A DNA stretch of 64,000 nt, taken from assembly GCA_963793095.1 (NCBI GenBank), contig CAWBYY010000001.1:186001-250000 (forward strand), read 5' to 3'. Under the pieces are notes generated by a model. That model made no database searches. It had not been told where the DNA came from and worked only from the letters and a program-made list of their open reading frames with translations. Both the position numbers and the translations under genes were made by a program. The DNA is from CAVWDI01 sp963793095 (GTDB taxonomy: Bacteria > Chloroflexota > Anaerolineae > Anaerolineales > UBA4823). Shown in pieces: positions 36,558 to 47,162 of this stretch. Numbering within the stretch: the first letter of the stretch is position 1; the number at the start of each line of letters is the position of its first letter.

Positions 36558-39500
36558 ATGTTTAAAAACTTAAAAATTGGTACGAAAATCCTGATCGCCT
36601 TCACCACCGTTGCCATTGTAGCGGTGAGCCTGGTCGGATATTTTGCCTTTACCACCGGCAGTAGCACCTTGGAAGAGGAGTCATTTAATAAGCTCACTGC
36701 GGTGCGAGAGATGAAAGCCAGCCAGATTGAGGATTATTTCCGACTGATCGAAAACCAGGTGATCACCTTATCTGAAGACCGCATGATCATCGAGGCCATG
36801 CATGAATTCGATGATGGACTACATGCTGTTGAAAGCGATCTTGGCATTACTAAGACAGAAATGCATGAGATTGATACCAGGTTAGAGTCTTATTACAAAG
36901 AAGAGTTCCTGCCCAGGTTGATCCCCAATTTACTTGAAGATGTATCGGTTAAGGATTTTTGGCCTGAAGATAGCAAGGCTCGCGTTCTACAAGATCTATA
37001 CATATCATCCAATCCTTTCGATGTCGGTTCCAAGCATTTACTCGATAACGCCGGTGATGGCAGCAGCTACAGCCAGGCACACGAGACATACCATCCAATC
37101 ATCAGGGATTATCTGGAGAAGTTTGGTTACTATGACATCTTCCTGGTGGATGTCGACACCGGTGGGCACATTGCCTATTCTGTGTTTAAAGAAGTGGATT
37201 TTGGGACCTCCTTGTTAACTGGCCCGTACGCGGATACCAATTTTGCTGAAGCATACAATGCCGCTAAGGTTGCAGATAACAAAGACTTTGTAAGATGGGT
37301 TGACTTTGAACCTATACATGCCATCATACAATGCCCCGGCTGCTTTCATCGCCTCGCCCATATATGACGGCGATGAAAAAATTGGTGTGCTGGTATTCCA
37401 GTTTCCAATTGACCGTATCAACGCTATCATGACCAGCAATCAGGACTGGTCTTCTGTTGGCTTAGGTGAGAGTGGAGAGACTTATATTGTTGGTAATGAT
37501 TTCTTACTACGCAACCAATCCAGGTTCTTGATTGAGGACAGCGAAAATTATTTCAGGCTAATTGAGGAGATCGGCACCCCGCCGGAAACTATCGACCAGA
37601 TCAGGAATTTCAATAGCACCATTGGTTTACAGGAAGTCAAGACTGAGGGCACAAAGGCAGGCTTAAGTGGTTTGACGGGTACTGCTATCTTCCCTGATTA
37701 TCGCGGTATCCCAGTTCTATCCTCGTACAAGCCGCTAAATATCAGGGATGTTAACTGGGCTATCATGAGCGAGATCGACCAGGAAGAAGCTTTTGCTTCT
37801 ATACGTTCCCTAGGCATCAGGACCCTGATCGGGGTAATGGTCTTGATCGCGGCCATTGTCATTATGGCAACCCTCTTCTCGAGGACGATCACCCGGCCTC
37901 TGGATGAACTAACGCATACAGCGGATGAGCTGGCTAGTGGAAACCTGAATGTGGAAGTCGCCTGTACAGAACAAGGGGACGAAATTGGCACTTTGGCTTG
38001 TAGCTTCGATACCATGCGTGTCTCAATGAAAGGGCTTATCGGGGACCTGGAAGATATCAACCAGAATCTGGAGAACCTGGTTGATGAACGCACAAAAGAA
38101 TTGGAACTGGCCACGGAGCGGGTGCGAACAATCATCGAAATTGCACCAGACGCTGTCATCACCATCGATGAGAAACAAAAAGTAACCCTGTTTAACCCGA
38201 AAGCAGAAGAGGTTTTCGGATATTCAGCAGATGAGGTATTAGGCCAACCTCTGACGATGCTAATGCCTGAAAAGTCTCGTGGTATTCACGGAAGCGAAGT
38301 AGGTAAATTTGGACAGGAAAGTTTCTCTTCCAGGAGTATGGATAACCGGCGAGAGATTATGGGACAACGGAAGGATGGTTCAACCTTCCCGGCAGAGGCC
38401 GGGATATCCAAGATGGAGATCAATGGTGAGCAGTATTTCACAACCTTCTTCAGGGATATCACCGAACGTAGAAAAACCGAAGTGCAGCTCCATTTACAAT
38501 CTTCAGCATTGATGGCAGCAGCCAATGGGATCGTGATAACTGATACCGCAGGGATCATTCAGTGGGTAAATTCAGCCTTCGCTGAACTGACAGGCTACTC
38601 GTTAGAAGAAGTAAGAGGTCAAAATACGCGTGTTCTTAAATCTGGTAAGCATGACCAGGCATTTTATAAAGAGATGTGGGATTCGATCAATTCTGGACAG
38701 GTATGGCAGGGTGAACTGATCAACAAACGCAAAGATGGCAACTTATACCCAGAGGAGATGACGATTACGCCTGTTCGGGATGAGTATGGAAATATCATCA
38801 ACTTTGTTGCTATTAAACAAGACATCACTGAACGCAAGCTGGCGGAGGAAGCCATTCGGGAAAACGAAGCCCGTTTTCGTAGTCTTTTCGAAGATTCTCC
38901 AATTTCTCTTTGGGAGGAAGATTTCTCCGAATTGAAGGTCTTTGTTGATGATCTGCTCAATTCGGGAATCTCTGATCTGCGGGAGCATTTTGAAAACAGT
39001 CCAAATGATTTAGAGAAATGCGCGTCCCTTATCAAAGTCTTAAATGTTAATCAAACTACGCTCGATCTCTATCAAGCAAACAGCAAGGAGCAGCTGCTCG
39101 GCAGCCTGGATAAAATCTTCACCGAGGAGTCAGATAATACTTTTATAAATGAGATTGTTGCGTTGGCAGGTGGTAAAACCTGGTTTGAGGGGGAAATTCT
39201 CAATCGCAAGCTGGATGGAACTAGTTTTGATTGTATATTGAGTATTTCTATAGCTCCGGGCTCGGAGGAATCCTGGAAGAAGGTGTTCATTTCCATTATC
39301 GATATCACCCACCGGAAAGAATTAGAAAGACAGCTCGAGATCGCCAATGAGCGCATGTCTGAAGAGTTGAATTTTGCGCGTGATATCCAGATGGGCCTAC
39401 TGCCGCTAATTTTCCCTGCTTTCCCAACCAGATCGGAGTTTAATATTTACGCTTCTCTGATCCCGGCTCGCGAAGTGGGCGGGGATTTTTATGATTTCTA

Positions 39501-40527
39501 CTTCATTGATGAGAACCACCTTTGTTTTGTCGTGGGTGATGTCTCTGGTAAAGGCGCACCTGGTGCTTTATTGATGGCAGTATCCAAAACGCTGATTAAG
39601 TCTAGAGCTATGGATGATTTTGAAACATCCGGTATTTTGACGCATGTTAATACCGAATTGAGCCAGAATAACGATTCAGCGATGTTCGTCACTGTGTTCT
39701 TGGGCATTTTGGATATTCGCACAGGTAAGATCGAGTACACTAATGCCGGTCATAATCCGCCGTACATCAGGAGGAAAGATAGTTCTGTCGAGAAACTAGA
39801 TGCCTTTCATGGTCCAGTGATAGGTGCATTACCCAGTTTGCACTACAAGGAAGACGCAATTGTACTGGAGCAAGGTGATATGATTGTGGTCTACTCAGAC
39901 GGTATTACTAAATCCATGAACATCGATGATCATCTTTATTCTGATGAACGTCTGGAGCAGTTTTTGGCAACGGACAAGATAAACACCCCCCAGAAATTAG
40001 CCGATCAAGTTGTCAGGGACGTGAAGACACATGAAGGCGATGCTGAACAATCTGATGATATAACTATTCTGGCCTTACAATTCACCGGCTATACTGATAA
40101 TCAGGAAACTGGTCGGCTGGATGTAAAAATCAATAACCAGATCACAGAGCTTGCTGTTGTTGAAGAGAGGTTCGAGGCATTCTGCCTAGAACATAATATT
40201 CCTGATTTAGCACGTCAGCAGGTCAGCATGGTCTTGGATGAACTGTTGAACAATGTGGTTAACTATGCCTATCGGGATGAAGAAGAACATATCATCGAGT
40301 TGGAGTTTGTATTGTCAGGTAACCGACTGGTAATTACGGTGCGAGATGATGGTGTACCGTTTAATCCATTCGCGCTTGATCCACCCAATATCGCACAATC
40401 GCTTGATGAAAGCGAAATTGGTGGGCTGGGGATTTACCTGGTGCGTAGCGTAATGGATGAATATATGTATAATCGGCACATTGGTCGTAACGTAGTAACG
40501 CTCGTTAAACTAATCGAAAAAGAATAA
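36558..40527 (+). CDS. Sensor phosphatase: dCache-HAMP-PAS repeats-SpoIIE PP2C-HATPase (one frameshift)
   Basis: About 1320 aa when joined across a frameshift near 37310-37325. Order: N-terminal helix; extracellular Cache-like sensor (about 30-380) with SPIYDGDEKIGVLVFQFP; second helix; HAMP (RTITRPLDELTHTADELASGNLNV); coiled coil; PAS with EVFGYSADEVLGQP; PAS with AELTGYSLEEVRGQN; a third PAS-like segment; SpoIIE/PP2C phosphatase (AREVGGDFYDFYFID, VGDVSGKGAPGALLM, SDDITILAL); and a C-terminal HATPase of the anti-sigma kinase type (MVLDELLNNVVNYAYRDEEEH, VRDDGVPFNPF). This combines the phosphatase and kinase arms of an Rsb-type partner switch in one chain. The STAS partner follows 22 nt later. 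Confidence 0.9.
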
Positions 40528-40549
40528 TCAAATATAGAAGGAGCAAAAT

Positions 40550-40885
40550 ATGATTGATATTTCCTCACGAGATGAAAATGGTGTCGAGGTTGTTGAGGTT
40601 GAAGGCAAGCTGAATACCGGAGCCAGTCCTGATCTGGATAAATACCTCATAGCTCTAATCGAAGATGGCACTACAAAGATCCTACTGAATCTGGAGTATT
40701 TGGATTTTATTGCCAGCACCGGTTTGCGGGTCATTCTGGCAACAGGCAAAAAGTTGGTCGGTGTTAGTGGTAAATTGGTCATCTGCAATCCAAACCTGAT
40801 GGTGATGGATGTATTAAAAATGTCGGGCTTCAGCCAAATGTTTGAGGTTTTCGAAAGTGAAGAAGATGCACTCGGTTCATTTTAG
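40550..40885 (+). CDS. STAS-domain anti-sigma factor antagonist
   Basis: A 111-residue single STAS domain with the phospho-acceptor region LEYLDFIASTGLRVILATGK; Ser56 is the expected phosphorylation site. Its ribosome site (GAAGGAG) follows directly after the upstream sensor, so they are cotranscribed. In this arrangement the HATPase domain of the sensor should phosphorylate, and its SpoIIE domain dephosphorylate, the STAS protein. The sigma factor or other output is not in the window. Confidence 0.92.
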   Translation: MIDISSRDENGVEVVEVEGKLNTGASPDLDKYLIALIEDGTTKILLNLEYLDFIASTGLRVILATGKKLVGVSGKLVICNPNLMVMDVLKMSGFSQMFEVFESEEDALGSF

Positions 40886-41507
40886 CGGATCGATCTTGGA
40901 AAGTAGTGTAAATCTAAAATAACCTATGTGGAACTTCTGTGTAATTTGTAATCATCCATGACTTTTAAACTTAAGATTCTTTTGAACAATCTTAGGAGCA
41001 TTAAAAATCCCTGATTTTTCAGTAGCTATACTCTCGATATTCTGCCATGAAGACATTGACTGTATCTGAATTCAATATAAATGCATCCTTTACCCGCTGG
41101 ACATTGTCTTCCAACAAATTCAAGGGATTCTTTTAATCGATTTCCGCACTGAAAATATTAGGTAGTAATATTGGTCCTTGAAAATATCAAAAACGAGATT
41201 TCTTCTTCAGAAAATTAATTTTATGTGACTCATTACCCACAAATGTGATTTTTTCTGCAAAATCATGAGGAAGGTGGTTCGAGTCTAATTTCAATTTGTT
41301 TGGCGAATTTCTTGAAATCAGTACTCAATATGTGTTTGATGAGACAAAATTCAAGCAAATTCAGACAACTTAAGTAGCAGAGGGAGCATAATCAAAATGG
41401 CGTATGTACTTTTAAGTGAAAAGGGCTCAACTGGTTTTTCCACCATATAGCTTGCTTTGATTGTTTTTATCCAATTTATAATATCTATTAGGTAATCCTA
41501 GTGTTAC
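40886..41507. other. AT-rich non-coding stretch
   Basis: No gene, RNA or repeat that I can support until the conserved GGTAATCCTAGTGTTAC block that precedes the next ncRNA promoter. Confidence 0.5.
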
Positions 41508-41536
41508 TTGACGTTTCTTTGGAACAAATTTATTAT
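41508..41536 (+). promoter_or_regulatory. Promoter of repeated ncRNA element, copy 3
   Basis: TTGACG (41508-41513), 17 nt, TATTAT (41531-41536), with the same upstream block as copy 2. Confidence 0.75.
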
Positions 41537-41542
41537 CCAATA

Positions 41543-41669
41543 AATAGTGCCTGATTAACTTTATTTCCTACCACGGAGTTCGGATCGCGAAGCATACCTT
41601 TAGGTAACAGCTCACCGTAGGGGCACAAGTTTTTGAGAACCGTTCTACAGATAATGTAGAGCGGTTTTT
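41543..41669 (+). ncRNA. Repeated small-RNA-like element, copy 3 (best-preserved)
   Basis: About 127 nt. Predicted pairings: closing helix GTGCC (41547-41551) with GGCAC (41622-41626); inner helix CCTAC (41567-41571) with GTAGG (41617-41621); GAG (41576-41578) with CTC (41611-41613); hairpin TACC-TTTA-GGTA (41595-41606). A terminator GAACCGTTCTAC...GTAGAGCGGTTTTT ends the unit. The 3' half CTCACCGTAGGGGCAC resembles the tRNA-Glu 3' end CTCCGTGGGGGCAC. No coding potential is visible. Confidence 0.72.
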
Positions 41670-42087
41670 GTATCAAATCCGCTTTGACCAACGAGGGTAA
41701 ATGGCCGAGTTGGAGTTGGAAATCTAATACTTCTTAAAAAAATGAGCTCGAATCTTCGTAGGTATTTCAAGCAAAAAATGCGGTAAAGACATACTTCGTA
41801 ATCTTCTCTGGATACTTCTTTTGTAGCCGGTCAAACAACAAACATCTATGGAAATTCTTGAATTCACAAAACTTCACAAATTTGGGAAAATTGATAGTTC
41901 GGGAATGGATCTTTAAGAAAATTATTGCTTATACGAAAGAATAGCGTTCCCTTTTATATATAAAAGTGAATATTTTCTAGATATAACATTTTGATAAAAG
42001 ACTGGAGTGTCCGCAGGTTTTAATCAATTGATATAATAAATTTTCATGATTTATTTTATTGTTAGTGACTAAATTTGGAGTGTGAAA
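41670..42087. other. Non-coding stretch after ncRNA copy 3
   Basis: Contains the 19-nt string TCGAATCTTCGTAGGTATT (41748-41766), also found at 20521-20539. Otherwise AT-rich and without a supported feature before the pentapeptide gene. Confidence 0.5.
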
Positions 42088-42657
42088 ATGGAAAACTTAG
42101 ACAATGTCAAGCTAGAGTCCCGCGAACAAATATCTGAGACCTTACGTAGAAAAAGGGACCTTCAAGGAGCTGACCTCAGTGGCCAGGATCTGTCTGGCAT
42201 CAAGCTTACCGGACTCAATATGGAAGGCGCCAATCTGAGTGAGTCTAATCTGGAAAATGCCGTATTGGCGGCCATCAACTTGGCAAAAGTCAATTTGACT
42301 GGTGCCCTAATAAACAAATCCCAAATCGCAGCTGCTAACTTGGGTGGTGCCAACCTGAGAGGAGCCCAATTGAGAGAGACCAAGATCAATGCGGTCAATC
42401 TAGAGAATGCCGACCTGACTGAGGCTGACCTGACAGGGAGTAAAATGTTTGCTGTGAATGTTGCTGGGGCTGACTTCAGTGACGTACAGACCACTGACGC
42501 CCAAGCCTCAGGTGTGGACTGGTCCAAAGCAAGAGTGCCTCCGGCCAAGATTCCGGACCCAATACCCGTGCCACCCTGGATCCCAGCGTTACTTGCAGGT
42601 ATTGGGCTGGTGTTTATCGCCGGCATTATTTTATCCAGGATGCGGCGGAAAACGTAG
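42088..42657 (+). CDS. Pentapeptide-repeat membrane-anchored protein
   Basis: A 189-residue protein. From about residue 22 to 140 it is a run of pentapeptide repeats of the A(D/N)LxX type (GADLSGQDLSGIKLTGLNMEG, GGANLRGAQL, ENADLTEADL), expected to form a right-handed quadrilateral beta helix. A Pro-rich linker and a single C-terminal transmembrane helix (LLAGIGLVFIAGIILS) followed by RMRRK anchor it with the repeats outside or inside depending on topology. GGAG 7 nt upstream supports the ATG at 42088. Binding partner unknown. Confidence 0.85.
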   Translation: MENLDNVKLESREQISETLRRKRDLQGADLSGQDLSGIKLTGLNMEGANLSESNLENAVLAAINLAKVNLTGALINKSQIAAANLGGANLRGAQLRETKINAVNLENADLTEADLTGSKMFAVNVAGADFSDVQTTDAQASGVDWSKARVPPAKIPDPIPVPPWIPALLAGIGLVFIAGIILSRMRRKT

Positions 42658-43039
42658 GGATGATCAAGGATCCGATGCTGTAAATAAAGGAGCATATAAG
42701 GAGAAATAAAAAATCAGTAATGAAATATGAGAAACACGGTTTTAATCGGATAAGTATGCAGGTTGTTTTTCCTTGCTTCATGCTGAGTGATCTCGAGTGT
42801 GCTATCTTGTGCAACGCCCGTAACACAGCATGGAAAATATGGACGGCTTGGACTAGCTAAATCCCCACATATGGGATTTCATAGGCTTCAAACAACCATA
42901 TGTAGACCAAATAACTCTATGGATAACATTGTAAATTCCCTTAGAAGAAAGAGGTCGCAGGTTTGAGTCCTGTTCCGCCTAAAGAATTGGACCCATCCCA
43001 AACCGCTATCAGATAAAATATAGAAAACTAGGATAGATC
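42658..43039. other. Non-coding stretch with a tRNA 3'-end-like fragment
   Basis: At 42951-42981 GTCGCAGGTTTGAGTCCTGTTCC and CGCCTA reproduce a T-arm (CAGG-TTTGAGT-CCTG) and a 3' acceptor strand of a tRNA other than Glu; the other arms are absent. It is a plausible leftover of an integration into a different tRNA gene. Nothing else is apparent. Confidence 0.5.
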
Positions 43040-43381
43040 ATGTTATTACTAATTCTTAAATATGTAGCTGCAATTGCCACCATCTTAACTGGAGCAATTT
43101 CCTTATTCTGGCCATTAAGGGTACGCGGTTTCACTGGTCTAGAGGTTGTTGGTGGACGAGGTGTCACAGAGATTCGGTCCATTCTGGGAGGATTCTTTAT
43201 TGGTCTGGGTGCCGCTGTATTGTTGCTCAACGACCCAATCGCATACCAAACCCTGGGAATTACATATCTGGTTGTGGCTGTGGTAAGAACAATATCCATG
43301 TTTGTAGACAAATCTGTCGTTCAATCAAATATCATTAGTGTGATCGCAGAGGTAATTTTGGGTGTAATCTTGATCCTGTAA
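43040..43381 (+). CDS. DUF4345-like small membrane protein
   Basis: A 113-residue protein with four predicted helices. The segment VVGGRGVTEIRSILGGFFIGLGAAVL is typical of DUF4345 proteins (Gly-rich loop with conserved Glu and Arg), followed by YLVVAVVRTISMFVD. Function is unknown. It stands alone between two non-coding stretches, with no strong ribosome site (AGGATAG). Confidence 0.7.
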   Translation: MLLLILKYVAAIATILTGAISLFWPLRVRGFTGLEVVGGRGVTEIRSILGGFFIGLGAAVLLLNDPIAYQTLGITYLVVAVVRTISMFVDKSVVQSNIISVIAEVILGVILIL

Positions 43382-43804
43382 TTACAGCCAGTAAAGAAGA
43401 TAAAAATTCCAAGAGGTAGTAATGAAAGTAGCAAAGGTGGTTACATCCAATAATTTGTTCGAGTCCCCTAAGGTTCAATAGTAATAAAATTTTCTGCTCA
43501 ACTGTGATTTCGAGTAGTTTTGTTGTTTTGCAAGTTATGAACATTGATGGAAAGATGATGATTTAAGATCGGATTTTTTTTGTATTTAGGTATCGCATTC
43601 AAAAATTCGTGGCTGGTATCAAAATATTTAAAACCGGTCCATTTTCCTGGGTAGAAGATCTCAATCAGAAGTTCACAGATACAATATTTTTAATCTTTCC
43701 AAGATATCTTATTCTTCCTTTTAAATAAAGATAAAATGAGGCAAGCACCTGCTTTACTAGGTCTCACCAGGAACTTGGGGATTCGATGAACTTGAGGAAA
43801 TTTT
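43382..43804. other. Non-coding stretch
   Basis: AT-rich; I see no gene, hairpin or repeat copy here apart from a weak TTGAGGA ribosome site in front of the next gene. Confidence 0.5.
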
Positions 43805-44296
43805 ATGAAATTAATAATCAATAATCAGACTTACCAGGTTAGCGATATGCCTGAAAGGCTTTTGTTGTGGGTACTTCGCGATGAGCTTGGTTTAACCGGA
43901 ACTAAATTTGGTTGTGGCATTGGCATCTGTGGATCATGTGTTGTACATCTGGATGGCGTTCCCACTCGCTCCTGTATAACCATGCTGAGCGCCACGGATG
44001 GTAAAGAAGTCCGCACAATCGAGGGATTGGCGGAGATTGAAGCTAATGGAGAAACGGTTTATCACCCAGTGCAACAAGCCTTCCTGCATGAGCAGGTGCC
44101 ACAGTGTTCCTGGTGCATGTCAGGTCAAATGATGACGGCGGTAGCTCTGTTGGAGCAGAATCCCGATCCAGATGAAGAACAAATTCGCCAGGCAATGAAC
44201 GGCGTTTATTGTCGATGTGGAGCTTATTACCGCATCCGAAAGGCAGTGAAGAAAGCGAAAGATCTGGTGTCAAGTAACACGAGGCAGAGAGCATGA
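43805..44296 (+). CDS. 2Fe-2S subunit of a molybdenum hydroxylase (isoquinoline 1-oxidoreductase alpha/CoxS-like)
   Basis: A 163-residue electron-transfer subunit with two 2Fe-2S clusters. The N-terminal plant-type cluster uses Cys37, Cys42, Cys45 and Cys57 (CGIGICGSC...RSC). The C-terminal four-helix cluster uses QCSWCMSGQ and YCRCGAY. The ending YYRIRKAVKKAKDL is typical of the family. It overlaps the molybdopterin subunit start by 4 nt (ATGA), so they are translationally coupled. No FAD subunit is present, consistent with the two-subunit IorAB type rather than the three-subunit xanthine dehydrogenase type. Confidence 0.92.
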   Translation: MKLIINNQTYQVSDMPERLLLWVLRDELGLTGTKFGCGIGICGSCVVHLDGVPTRSCITMLSATDGKEVRTIEGLAEIEANGETVYHPVQQAFLHEQVPQCSWCMSGQMMTAVALLEQNPDPDEEQIRQAMNGVYCRCGAYYRIRKAVKKAKDLVSSNTRQRA

Positions 44297-46473
44297 GTGA
44301 ACAATATCGATCCGAAAAACGTAAACTTCTAAGCCGGCGTGATTTCCTGATCGTTTTAGGTGTGGGTGCTGCTGGTGTTTATGCTGGGATTAAGTTGGTT
44401 ACTCCACCAATACGCCTGCGCCTCGCGGAGTTTCTGGAAGAATCCGGTGGACCTCCTTCAGTGATAGATGCCCCACCAGATGCCTGGTTTGAAATCATGT
44501 CAGATAACACAGTTAACCTATACTTACCAAAATCTGAGATGGGTCAGGGTGTGCATACTGGGCTTGCTCAGATAGCTGCGGAAGAGCTAGAGATTGGTTT
44601 GAATCAAATCCAAGTTTTCCATGCAACAACGGACAGATTGGTAGATCCAGTCGCCACTTCAGCAAGCACTACAATTTCCAGCTTGTATACTCCGCTGCTA
44701 GAAACAGCAGCAACACTGCGGGAACTACTGCGAGCCGAGGCAGCACGCCAATTAAATACCCTGCCACGGGACATAATTCTAGAAAACGGTGTATTCAGTC
44801 TAACCTCCAATCCCAAACAACAACGCACTTACGGAGAACTTTTTGAAGGTGGAGGAGAATGGGAACTGCCGGAGACCCCACCTGCAGTGAAAACTCCTAG
44901 CCAGTATCGAATAATTGGCCAGCCGCTGCCGCAGCGTTGATTTACCGGCCAAAGTTTCTGGTGAAGCAGTTTTCGGATTTGATGTTCGTATACCGGGTAT
45001 GTTATACGGCGCAGTAGCTCGACCGGAAACCATTGAAGGTAGGTTAGTGAGTGCCGATAACGGCCAAGCCGACAGTCAACCCGGTGTAGTGAAGGTCGTA
45101 TTGGAAAACGATTTTGCCGGAGTAGTGGCTGAGTCGCGCGAGCAGGCATACCAGGGGCTAACACATTTAGAGCTGGATTGGGATGCAGGCCGGCTTTGGC
45201 AGCAGGAAGAGATAGATGCTATGGTAGTAGTTGGCGAAGGGCAAGGTGTGGTAATCCAGAAAGAAGGTAATGTGAAGCAAGCGCTAGAACGTGGGACGTT
45301 GGTAGAAGCAGAATACCACACTCCAATGGCTTACCATGCATATTTGGAGCCACTAGCTGCAGTAGCAGATGTACGTTCAGACCGGATTGAAGTCTGGGCT
45401 TCCACCCAGGCAGCAAATCGACTGCGGAACGCTGTCGCTGATACAATCCAGCGCAAAGAAGAAGATATTATCATCCATCCGGTGTACCTGGGTGGTGGAT
45501 TTGGCCGCAAAATTGACGAGCCGCGCTGCAGTGGAGGCGGCTCGTTTGTCCCAAGCAGCTGGCAAACCTGTGCAAGTTGCGATGAACCGCCCTGAAGATT
45601 TCCGTAGCGGATTTGTACGTCCTCCTACACATAATATTCTACGTGCTAGTTTGGATGCAAACGGGGATATTCTGGCGCTAGAACATCAAGCCGCAAGTGG
45701 GGAGGTGGCCTTCCCGTTCCTGCCACGTGCAATGGGCACGATCCTGGGAGCGGATTTTGGCTCCTATACGCGGTGCCATCACGCATTATGCGATACCGAA
45801 TATGAAAACCACAGCCTGGCGCGTAAAATTGCCAGTCTCCACTGGCTGGTGGCGTGGCCTGGGATTAATGGCCAATATATTTGCAATTGAGAGTTTCGTG
45901 GATGAACTCGCCGGAAAAGTAAATCTGGATCCGCTGGAGTTTCGATTGCGCCATTTGCCGACTGATGAAAAAGGAAAGCAAATCCGTAACGCCTTGCAGA
46001 AGGCTGGGGAACAATCAAACTGGGGAACAAACTTGCCAAATGGTCATGTCCAAGGGATGGCGATGAGTTACGATGGCGGGACGATCATTATTGAGATCGC
46101 TGAAGTTTCGGTAGAAAATGAGCAGATACGCGTGCATAAAGTGACTGCAGTCGCAGATCCTGGTCTGGCAATCAATCCGGACAGTGTCAAAGCCCAGACC
46201 GAAGGGGCTATTACAATGGGATTGAGTGCCACACTATTGGAAGAAGTATTGGTAAAAGATGGTGTTTTACAAGCGAGTAATTTCAACCAATATCCTCTCT
46301 TGCGAAATGCTGATGCCCCAGACATCGATGTGGTTGTGCTAAACACCCGGTCAAATCCTTCCGGTATGGGTGAGCCACCGATTGGACCTATACCAGCTGC
46401 GGTAGCAAATGCGGTTCACGCAGCTACTGGTCAGCGACTGCGACGGCTGCCGCTGGTGTTCAACTCAACATGA
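44293..46473 (+). CDS. Molybdopterin-binding aldehyde/isoquinoline oxidoreductase-type subunit, at least three frameshifts
   Basis: About 725 aa when rejoined. The N-terminus has a twin-arginine signal (SRRDFLIVLGVG), so the enzyme is exported folded. Segments in order: LYLPKSEMGQGVHTGLAQIAAEELE; the break near 44930; VDLPAKVSGEAVFGFDVRIPGMLYG; TPMAYHAYLEPLAAVADV; the break near 45520-45545; QVAMNRPEDFRSGFVRPP; the break near 45770; RGAITHYAIPN, TGWWRGLGLMANIFAIESFVDELA; and the C-terminal GMGEPPIGPIPAAVANA that holds the catalytic Glu region. All Moco-pocket segments survive, so errors or recent lesions are likelier than long decay. Substrate unknown. Confidence 0.85.
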
Positions 46474-46679
46474 GCCTAGAATTACCACATACAGCTCTAT
46501 AAGACCAGCTAAAAATTGCTCTAACCATCAGGTTCTATAGGGCTTAATTTTCTTCAACCTAATGGTCAATAAATGGCTGTTTTGTCCCCTCTATCTTAAA
46601 AGTCGCCATGTCTGTTTTGCATTTGTGGATTACATTGTGGCGTGATCACCAGCACATATTTAAATAACCCCAGGAAAAT

Positions 46680-47140
46680 ATGAGCAATTTAGACCGGGAA
46701 AAACTGCATATTGAATTTTTGGACGGAATCAGCAGAAACGAGATTAGTCTACCCAGGACTTATACCCGCACCCTTTCAAATAGAACCGAGGATCTATTTC
46801 TAAAGATTGCTAAGCTGTACAATTTATCTCAGATCTCCGGCTGGTATACTCGCTTGATGCGAGAGGAAGTTTTGTCACATTGGAAAAGCGACAATGATCT
46901 ATTCAACCTGCATGTGACCTGTCATGTCAGTGGAGGATTGATCATTGGAACAGCTGGTTGGCGTGAATCAATTTTTCGCAAGTATATGCCCTGGTACTAG
47001 AATCGTTCATTAACCGTGATCAAGAACTATTCCAATCAAAACCGGAGTTTGATAAGTCTAGGATATGGATTCATTTTCACCATGCAGATTCGAGCCGGAG
47101 TAAGTCAGAAGACGGGGGAATAATTGAAGACTACTTTTAA
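46680..47140 (+). CDS. Staygreen (SGR)-family protein, putative Mg-dechelatase, one frameshift
   Basis: About 153 aa when rejoined. The first 100 residues (LDREKLHIEFLDGIS, PRTYTRTLSNRTEDLFLKIA, ISGWYTRLMREEVLSHW, LHVTCHVSGGLIIGTAGWRESIFRKYMP) follow the plant SGR/NYE pattern closely, including the CHVSGG...GxAxxR block. The C-terminal part (LVLESFINRDQELFQSKPEFDKSRIWIHFH) is in another frame from about 46989; one missing C near 46988-46990 would restore it. Plant SGR removes Mg from chlorophyll a, and homologues from Anaerolineae-related bacteria are reported to have the same activity. There are no photosynthesis genes here, so the natural substrate is open. Confidence 0.85.
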
Positions 47141-47162
47141 AATAACCTGATATGGGGATCAT

